A stretch of DNA of 64,000 nt, from positions 1 through 64,000 of the forward strand of contig CAJYNG010000008.1 in NCBI GenBank assembly GCA_913775725.1, given 5' to 3'. The position numbers were made by a program, and so were the translations under genes. The notes under the pieces are model-generated. The model did no database searches. It worked only from the letters and a program-made list of their open reading frames with translations, and had not been told where the DNA came from. Of the stretch, positions 58,325 to 64,000 are shown in pieces. The first letter of the stretch is position 1, and every line of letters begins with the position of its first letter. The stretch comes from an uncultured Stenotrophomonas sp. Lineage in GTDB: Bacteria > Pseudomonadota > Gammaproteobacteria > Xanthomonadales > Xanthomonadaceae.

Positions 58325-59983
58325 ATGCAGCCCTGGCAACACCTGTACGACCCCGCCGGCAACCTGTGGTTGTCCAGCCTGATCGCGCTGCTGCCGATCG
58401 CGTTCTTCTTCGTTGCCCTGGCCGTGCTGCGCATGAAGGGCTGGCTGGCCGGCACGATCACCGTGGCCATCGCGCTCGGCGTGGCCCTGCTGTTCTACCG
58501 CATGCCGCTGAACCAGGCGCTGGGCGCGGCCGGTTTCGGCTTCGTCTACGGCCTGTGGCCGATCGCCTGGATCATCATCGGCGCGGTGTTCCTCTACAAG
58601 GTCTCGGTCAAGACCGGTCAGTTCGACATCATCCGCGCTTCGATCCTGTCGGTGACCGAAGACCAGCGCCTGCAGATGCTGATGGTCGGTTTCGCCTTCG
58701 GTGCCTTCCTGGAAGGTGCGGCCGGTTTCGGTGCGCCGGTGGCGATCACTGCGGCACTGCTGGTCGGGCTGGGCTTCAAGCCGCTGTATGCCGCCGGCCT
58801 GTGCCTGATCGTCAACACCGCGCCAGTGGCGTTCGGCGCAATGGGCATTCCGATCATCGTGGCCGGGCAGGTCACCGGCCTGGATGCATTCGAGATCGGC
58901 CAGATGGCCGGCCGCCAGCTGCCGTTCCTGACCATCATCGTGCTGTTCTGGATCATGGCGATCATGGATGGCTGGCGCGGCATCAAGGAAACCTGGCCGG
59001 CGGTGCTGGTAGCCGGTGGCTCGTTCGCCATCGCGCAGTACCTGACGTCCAACTTCATCGGCCCGGAACTGCCGGACATCACCGCGTCGCTGGCGTCGCT
59101 GGTCTGCCTGACCCTGTTCCTGCGCCGCTGGAAGCCGGTACGGATCTTCCGCTTCGATACCGAATCCAGCGCCGAGGCGGCCGCACAGGCACTGGAGGCA
59201 CCGCGCTACAGCGTCGGCCAGATCGCCAAGGCGTGGTCGCCGTTCCTGATCCTTACCGCGATGGTCACGCTGTGGAGCATCAAGCCGTTCAAGTCGCTGT
59301 TCGCGGCGGGCGGCCCGTTGGAAAGCTGGGTGCTGAAGCTCCCGGTGCCCGGCCTCGACCAGATGGTGCAGAAGATGCCGCCGATCGTGGACGCACCGCT
59401 CAGCTATGAGGCGGTCTACAAATTCGACTGGTTCTCGGCCACCGGCACCTCGATCATCCTCGCGGCGGTGATCGCGATCATCGCACTGCGCATGCCGGCC
59501 CGGTCGGCGCTGCAGACCTTCGGCGAAACCGTGCGTGAGCTGCGCATGCCGATCTACTCGATCGGCATGGTGCTGGCCTTCGCCTTCATCGCCAACTATT
59601 CGGGCCTGTCGGCAACACTGGCGCTGGCATTGGCACACACCGGCGACGCGTTCCCGTTCTTCTCGCCGTTCCTGGGTTGGCTGGGCGTGTTCCTGACCGG
59701 TTCGGATACCTCGTCCAATGCGCTGTTCTCGGCGCTGCAGGCCACCACTGCGCAGCAGATCGGCGTGTCCGACGTGCTGCTGGTAGCAGCCAACACCACC
59801 GGCGGTGTCACCGGCAAGATGATCTCGCCGCAGTCGATCGCCATTGCCTGTGCGGCGGTCGGCCTGGCCGGCAAGGAATCGGACCTGTTCCGCTTCACGG
59901 TCAAGCACAGCCTGATCTTCACCACCATGGTCGGCCTGATCACCCTGGCCCAGGCCTACTGGCTGACCTGGATGATTCCCTGA
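58325..59983 (+). CDS. lldP: L-lactate permease LldP
   Basis: 552 residues from ATG 58325 ([32 protein letters not shown]), matching the known LldP start; 18 upstream codons are not part of it. Twelve or more TM helices with '[28 protein letters not shown]', '[16 protein letters not shown]', '[24 protein letters not shown]' and '[19 protein letters not shown]'. It takes up lactate (also glycolate) with protons. First gene of lldP-lldR-lldD-dld. Confidence 0.95.
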   Translation: MQPWQHLYDPAGNLWLSSLIALLPIAFFFVALAVLRMKGWLAGTITVAIALGVALLFYRMPLNQALGAAGFGFVYGLWPIAWIIIGAVFLYKVSVKTGQFDIIRASILSVTEDQRLQMLMVGFAFGAFLEGAAGFGAPVAITAALLVGLGFKPLYAAGLCLIVNTAPVAFGAMGIPIIVAGQVTGLDAFEIGQMAGRQLPFLTIIVLFWIMAIMDGWRGIKETWPAVLVAGGSFAIAQYLTSNFIGPELPDITASLASLVCLTLFLRRWKPVRIFRFDTESSAEAAAQALEAPRYSVGQIAKAWSPFLILTAMVTLWSIKPFKSLFAAGGPLESWVLKLPVPGLDQMVQKMPPIVDAPLSYEAVYKFDWFSATGTSIILAAVIAIIALRMPARSALQTFGETVRELRMPIYSIGMVLAFAFIANYSGLSATLALALAHTGDAFPFFSPFLGWLGVFLTGSDTSSNALFSALQATTAQQIGVSDVLLVAANTTGGVTGKMISPQSIAIACAAVGLAGKESDLFRFTVKHSLIFTTMVGLITLAQAYWLTWMIP

Positions 59984-60036
59984 GCCATGCTGCGTGGCCT
60001 GACCCCCTGTTACGCGCTTCGGGCCACAATGGCGCC

Positions 60037-60801
60037 ATGAGCACGCAACGTATTTCGGACAAGGTGGCCGCACAGCTGCGCGGCCTGGTGCAGGAACAGC
60101 GGCTGCAGCCGGGCGACCGGCTGCCGGCCGAGCGCGCCCTGGCGGTGCAGCTGGGGGTCTCGCGCACGGCACTGCGCGAGGCCATCGCGCAGCTGGCCAG
60201 CCAGGGCCTGCTGACCGCACGCGTCGGTGGCGGCACCTTCGTGGCCGAACCGGCGGCGCGCGCGCGGCAGGCGCTGGATGAACCGCTGGCGCCGTACCTG
60301 CCGCTGTTCCAGGGCGACCCGGAATATCGCTTCGACGTGCTGGAGATCCGCCACGCGCTGGAAGGTGCCACCGCCTGGCATGCGGCGCTGCGTGCAACCG
60401 ACGAGGACCGCACGCGCATCGCGCAGGCCTTCCAGACCATGATGGACGCGCACGGCAAGGACGACCCCACCGGTGAAGCGGAGGCTGACGCGGCCTTCCA
60501 CCTGTCCATCGCCGAGGCCTCGCACAACCTGGTGCTGCTGCAGGTGATGCGCGGCCTGTTCGAACTGCTGCAGACCAACATCTCGCAGAGCCGCGAAAAG
60601 CTCTACACCTCGGCGAGGACCTTCTCGCCATTGTCCGACCAGCACCGCGAGATGATGGACGCGGTGCTGGCAGGCGACCCCGAACGCGCGCGCGCCGCCG
60701 CGCATGCCCACCTCGAGTTCGTGCACACCACGCTGCGCACCCTCGATGACAACGAAGCCCGGCGTGCGCGGGCCTCGCGTCTACCTTCCCCACACGGTTG
60801 A
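60037..60801 (+). CDS. lldR: Lactate-responsive GntR/FadR-family regulator LldR
   Basis: 254 residues from ATG 60037. Winged HTH 1-70 ('[65 protein letters not shown]') and all-helical FCD sensor 95-240 with metal-ligand residues in '[11 protein letters not shown]', '[14 protein letters not shown]' and '[14 protein letters not shown]'. It lies 53 bp after lldP and 4 bp before lldD. Expected to repress the operon at the two operators upstream until lactate binds. Confidence 0.93.
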   Translation: MSTQRISDKVAAQLRGLVQEQRLQPGDRLPAERALAVQLGVSRTALREAIAQLASQGLLTARVGGGTFVAEPAARARQALDEPLAPYLPLFQGDPEYRFDVLEIRHALEGATAWHAALRATDEDRTRIAQAFQTMMDAHGKDDPTGEAEADAAFHLSIAEASHNLVLLQVMRGLFELLQTNISQSREKLYTSARTFSPLSDQHREMMDAVLAGDPERARAAAHAHLEFVHTTLRTLDDNEARRARASRLPSPHG

Positions 60802-60805
60802 CTCC

Positions 60806-61945
60806 ATGATCATCTCCGCCTCCACCGATTACCGTGCTGCTGCCGAACGCCGGCTGCCGCCGTTCCTGTTCCACTACATCGATGGCGGCGCGTATGCCGA
60901 GCACACGCTGAAGCGCAACGTTTCCGACCTGTCCGACATCGCGCTGCGCCAGCGCATCCTGCGCAACATGTCCGACCTGAGCCTGGAAACCGAGCTGTTC
61001 GGCGAAAAACTGGCGATGCCGGTGGCGCTGGCGCCGGTCGGCCTGACCGGCATGTATGCCCGTCGCGGCGAAGTACAGGCGGCGCGCGCGGCTGATAGCC
61101 GTGGCATCCCGTTCACCCTGTCCACTGTATCGGTGTGCCCGATCGAGGAAGTGGGCCCGGCCATCCAGCGGCCGATGTGGTTCCAGCTGTATGTGCTGCG
61201 CGACCGTGGCTTCATGCGCAATGCGCTGGAGCGGGCGCAGGCCGCCGGCGTGACCACGCTGGTGTTCACCGTGGACATGCCGGTGCCGGGCGCGCGCTAC
61301 CGCGATGCACACTCCGGCATGAGCGGACCGAATGCCTCGCTGCGCCGTATCGGCCAGGCCATCACCCATCCGCACTGGGCGTGGGACGTGGGCCTGCTCG
61401 GCCGCCCGCATGATCTGGGCAATATTTCCACCTATCGAGGCAACCCGACCGGGCTGGAGGATTACATCGGCTGGCTGGGCAGCAACTTCGATCCGTCCAT
61501 TTCGTGGAAGGACCTGGAGTGGATCCGGGAGTTCTGGAAGGGCCCGATGGTGATCAAGGGCATCCTTGACCCGGATGACGCGCGTGATGCGGTCAAGTTC
61601 GGCGCCGATGGCATCGTGGTCTCCAACCACGGCGGCCGCCAGCTGGACGGCGTGCTGTCCACCGCCCGGGCATTGCCGGCCATCGCCGATGCGGTGCAGG
61701 GCGACCTGAAGATCCTCGCCGATTCCGGCATCCGCACCGGCCTGGACGTGGTGCGCATGCTGGCGCTGGGTGCCGATACCGTGCTGCTGGGCCGCGCCTT
61801 CGTCTATGCACTGGCCGCGCAGGGCGAGGCCGGCGTGGCCAACCTGCTGGACCTGATCGCCAAGGAAATGCGCGTGGCGATGACGCTGACCGGCGCGCGT
61901 CGCATCGCCGACATCGGCCGCGATTCGCTGGTCAGCCTGCCATGA
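60806..61945 (+). CDS. lldD: L-lactate dehydrogenase (FMN, respiratory) LldD
   Basis: 379 residues from ATG 60806. Alpha-hydroxyacid oxidase barrel: '[30 protein letters not shown]', '[26 protein letters not shown]', '[13 protein letters not shown]' and the catalytic His275 with Arg in '[12 protein letters not shown]'. It oxidises L-lactate to pyruvate and passes electrons to quinone at the inner membrane. Overlaps the next gene by 4 bp. Confidence 0.95.
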   Translation: MIISASTDYRAAAERRLPPFLFHYIDGGAYAEHTLKRNVSDLSDIALRQRILRNMSDLSLETELFGEKLAMPVALAPVGLTGMYARRGEVQAARAADSRGIPFTLSTVSVCPIEEVGPAIQRPMWFQLYVLRDRGFMRNALERAQAAGVTTLVFTVDMPVPGARYRDAHSGMSGPNASLRRIGQAITHPHWAWDVGLLGRPHDLGNISTYRGNPTGLEDYIGWLGSNFDPSISWKDLEWIREFWKGPMVIKGILDPDDARDAVKFGADGIVVSNHGGRQLDGVLSTARALPAIADAVQGDLKILADSGIRTGLDVVRMLALGADTVLLGRAFVYALAAQGEAGVANLLDLIAKEMRVAMTLTGARRIADIGRDSLVSLP

Positions 61946-63648
61946 GTGGCCACGATGCCGTGCTGGCGCAGTTGCGCGACGCGGTCGGCAGCCGCAATGT
62001 ACTGACCGGCGACAAGGCCACGCGCCGTTTCCGTCGCGGCTACCGCTTCGGCGATGGCCCGGTGCTGGCGGTGGTGCGCCCGGGCACCTTGCTGGAACTG
62101 TGGTACGTGCTGCAGGCAGCGGTGCAGGGTGGGGCGGCGATCATCCTGCAGGCGGCCAACACCGGCCTGACCGGCGGCTCGACCCCGGATGGCAACGACT
62201 ACGGGCGGCCGATCGTGCTGATCAGCACGCTGCGCCTGACCGGCATCCAGCTGTTGAACGAAGGCCGCCAGGTGCTGTGCCTGCCGGGCGCCACGCTGGA
62301 CCGCCTGGAGCGGACGCTGGCACCGCTGGGCCGCGAACCGCATTCGGTGATCGGCTCGTCCTGCATCGGCGCCTCGGTGCTGGGCGGCATCTGCAACAAC
62401 TCCGGCGGTGCGCTGGTGCGTCGTGGGCCGGCCTACACCGAGCTGGCACTGTATGCACAGGTCGATGCGCAGGGCCAGCTGCAGCTGGTCAACCATCTGG
62501 GCATCGCGCTGGGCGATACACCCGAGCAGATCCTGCAGCGCCTGCAGGCCGGTGACTATGCTGCTGGCGACGTGGGGGACGGCGACGGCCGCGCCGCCTC
62601 CGATCCACGCTATGCCGAGGAAGTGCGCCGGGTCGATGCCGATACCCCGGCGCGCTTCAACGCTGATCCCAGCCGCCACTACGAAGCGGCCGGTTCGGCC
62701 GGCAAGCTGGCGGTGTTCGCGGTGCGCCTGGATACCTTTGAGAAGGAGGCCGCCGAGGTCTTCTATATCGGCAGCAACCGCACCGACAGCCTCACCGCGA
62801 TCCGGCGCCAGCTGTTGACCGGATTTGAGCGCCTGCCGATTGCCGGCGAGTACATCCACCGCGATGCCTATGACATCGGCGAGCGCTACGGCAAGGACAG
62901 CTTCCTGCTGATCGACCGCCTTGGAACGGCGCGCGTGCCGGCCGCCTTCGCACTGAAGAGCCGCGTCGATGGCTGGTTCGAGCGGTTGGGCCTGCGCGGC
63001 GTGACCGACCGTGTGATGCAGGTGCTGACGGGCCTGCTGCCCTCGCACCTTCCCAAGCGCATGGGCGAGTTCCGCCAGCGCTATGAGCATCACCTGCTGC
63101 TGAAGGTGTCCGCACAGGACGCAGCGCAAACCGAAGCCTGGCTGCGCGACTTCTTCGCTGGCCACGAAGGCGGCTATTTCCACTGCACGGCAGAGGAGGG
63201 GCGCAAGGCGTTCCTGCATCGCTTCGCTGTGGCCGGTGCCGCGGTGCGCTACCGCGAAGTGCATCGCCACCAGGTGCAGGACATCGTGGCGCTGGACATC
63301 GCCCTGCGCCGCGATGATGCCGACTGGTTCGAGCAGTTACCGGCCGATATCGACGACCGTCTGTTGCACAAGCTGTATTACGGGCACTTCCTGTGCCACG
63401 TGTTCCACCAGGACTACATCGCGCGCAAGGGTGAAGACCCGATGGCGATTGAGCATGCGATGTGGGCATTGCTGGACAGGCGTGGTGCCGAGTACCCGGC
63501 CGAGCACAATGTCGGCCACCTGTATCCGGCCAAGCCGGCGCTGGCCGGGTTCTACAGGCAGCTGGACCCGAGCAATACGTTCAATCCCGGTATCGGCCAG
63601 ACGTCGAAGGCGAAAGGGTGGGGTGGCTGCGACTGTAGTGGGCATTGA
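61942..63648 (+). CDS. dld: FAD-linked D-lactate dehydrogenase (quinone), Dld
   Basis: 568 residues. FAD-binding part with '[20 protein letters not shown]' and '[36 protein letters not shown]', cap and membrane-binding domains follow with '[34 protein letters not shown]'. The C-terminal half, '[48 protein letters not shown]' and '[13 protein letters not shown]', is the E. coli Dld type. It oxidises D-lactate to pyruvate and feeds ubiquinone. Last gene of the operon, so both lactate isomers are covered. Confidence 0.94.
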   Translation: MSGHDAVLAQLRDAVGSRNVLTGDKATRRFRRGYRFGDGPVLAVVRPGTLLELWYVLQAAVQGGAAIILQAANTGLTGGSTPDGNDYGRPIVLISTLRLTGIQLLNEGRQVLCLPGATLDRLERTLAPLGREPHSVIGSSCIGASVLGGICNNSGGALVRRGPAYTELALYAQVDAQGQLQLVNHLGIALGDTPEQILQRLQAGDYAAGDVGDGDGRAASDPRYAEEVRRVDADTPARFNADPSRHYEAAGSAGKLAVFAVRLDTFEKEAAEVFYIGSNRTDSLTAIRRQLLTGFERLPIAGEYIHRDAYDIGERYGKDSFLLIDRLGTARVPAAFALKSRVDGWFERLGLRGVTDRVMQVLTGLLPSHLPKRMGEFRQRYEHHLLLKVSAQDAAQTEAWLRDFFAGHEGGYFHCTAEEGRKAFLHRFAVAGAAVRYREVHRHQVQDIVALDIALRRDDADWFEQLPADIDDRLLHKLYYGHFLCHVFHQDYIARKGEDPMAIEHAMWALLDRRGAEYPAEHNVGHLYPAKPALAGFYRQLDPSNTFNPGIGQTSKAKGWGGCDCSGH

Positions 63649-63669
63649 CGGATACAACGTGGCTTTACT

Positions 63670-63735
63670 GTAGAGCCGAGCCTAAGCTCGGCTGCTCTTC
63701 CCGACAGACAGCAGTCGAGCATGGCTCGACTCTAC
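63670..63735. repeat. SMAG-type palindrome pair
   Basis: GTAGAGCCGAGCCTAAGCTC... (63670-63694) and GCAGTCGAGCATGGCTCGAC... (63711-63735), just behind the lactate operon, perhaps ending or stabilising its mRNA. Confidence 0.85.
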
Positions 63736-63809
63736 AAAGTCAATGTCGAGCAGGCTCCCCGCCGCCCGGGCAACGGTTACCATCGGAAGCCCAACCGCAG
63801 GAGCCATCC

Positions 63810-64000
63810 ATGCCCACCGCTGCCGCCCGTGCCACCCTGTGCGTTGTAGTGCTGGCTACCCCGGTGCTGGTGCTGGCCCAAGGCTCGATCCTGCCGCAGC
63901 AGCGCGATGCCGCCGGCAATGTGATGGAGCCGCTGGGACAGGTACTGATCGCGAGTGAGACTGGACCGTCGGGGCTTTATGACTGCACGCGGGACGGCGA
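63810..64000 (+). CDS. Exported protein of unknown function, 3' end outside window
   Basis: 63 codons to the window edge from ATG 63810 with GCAGGAG 7 bp upstream. Signal peptide (residues 1-23, 'LCVVVLATPVLVLAQG'), then 'SILPQQRDAAGNVMEPLGQVLIAS'. Too short to classify. Confidence 0.7.
   Translation, partial: MPTAAARATLCVVVLATPVLVLAQGSILPQQRDAAGNVMEPLGQVLIASETGPSGLYDCTRDG

Noticed and set aside
57590-61630. Very long open frame (1346 codons) on the minus strand
   Set aside because: It is the complement of lldP, lldR, lldD and mgtC, which have clear homology. Long antisense frames are expected at this GC content; the translation is low-complexity His/Arg/Gln.

Overview
The window looks like two different genomes joined together. 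Bases 1 to about 10 kb carry genes of a betaproteobacterial (Oxalobacteraceae/Massilia-like) type: an ECF sigma/anti-sigma/DUF305/YVTN operon, a yeiE-yeiH pair, a broken IS5-type transposase, a tyrosine integrase next to a Burkholderiales-type dusA, and a chemoreceptor. From about 10.9 kb to the end the gene content, the gene order and the short palindromic repeats (pairs reading GAGCCGAGC...GCTCGGCTC, the SMAG type) are those of Stenotrophomonas (Xanthomonadaceae). These repeats occur at many places from 15 kb onward and not once before it. The switch lies between dusA (ends 8950) and the diguanylate cyclase (10899-12338). The conserved signalling tip of the chemoreceptor gene is the most likely joining point, by misassembly or, less likely, real transfer. 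Lineage statements are my reading of protein and repeat types, not database results.

Left part: a minus-strand operon (NTF2-like protein, ECF sigma factor, anti-sigma factor, DUF305 protein, YVTN beta-propeller cut by the window edge), LysR/YeiH, then a low-GC accessory patch (5.0-7.9 kb). The patch holds a decayed transposase, a six-unit iterated 22-23 bp repeat array, hairpins, and an integrase of the kind that inserts at the 5' end of dusA.

Right part in order: diguanylate cyclase; GNAT; tRNA-Leu(CAA); single-domain response regulator; SRAP protein with a helical insertion; GNAT; three tRNA-Ala(GGC)/tRNA-Glu(TTC) pairs; MerR and GlxA-like regulators; TlpA-like plus DsbG thiol proteins; an arginine-type acid/anaerobic decarboxylation operon (DcaP porin, AdiC-like antiporter, AdiA-like decarboxylase, unusual CDF protein) behind a perfect FNR-type box; an iron/heme uptake operon (FecI-like sigma, FecR, TonB-dependent receptor, ChaN, TonB) behind a Fur box; PLP homeostasis genes (YggS and a MocR regulator sharing direct repeats); the SOS mutasome imuA-imuB-dnaE2 behind a LexA-type box; several regulators with metabolic partners; a GH3 glycosidase with an extra N-terminal domain; an LysR/MFS pair with a perfect operator; an alpha-amino-acid ester hydrolase-like enzyme; SDR; MgtC; and a complete lactate operon lldP-lldR-lldD-dld with two LldR-type operators.

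No CRISPR array, rRNA, restriction system or clear new defence system was seen. The most unusual items are the genome-type switch, the iteron-like array beside the dusA integrase, the degenerate nuclease-like domain on the GH3 enzyme, and several well-formed operators that predict regulation directly.
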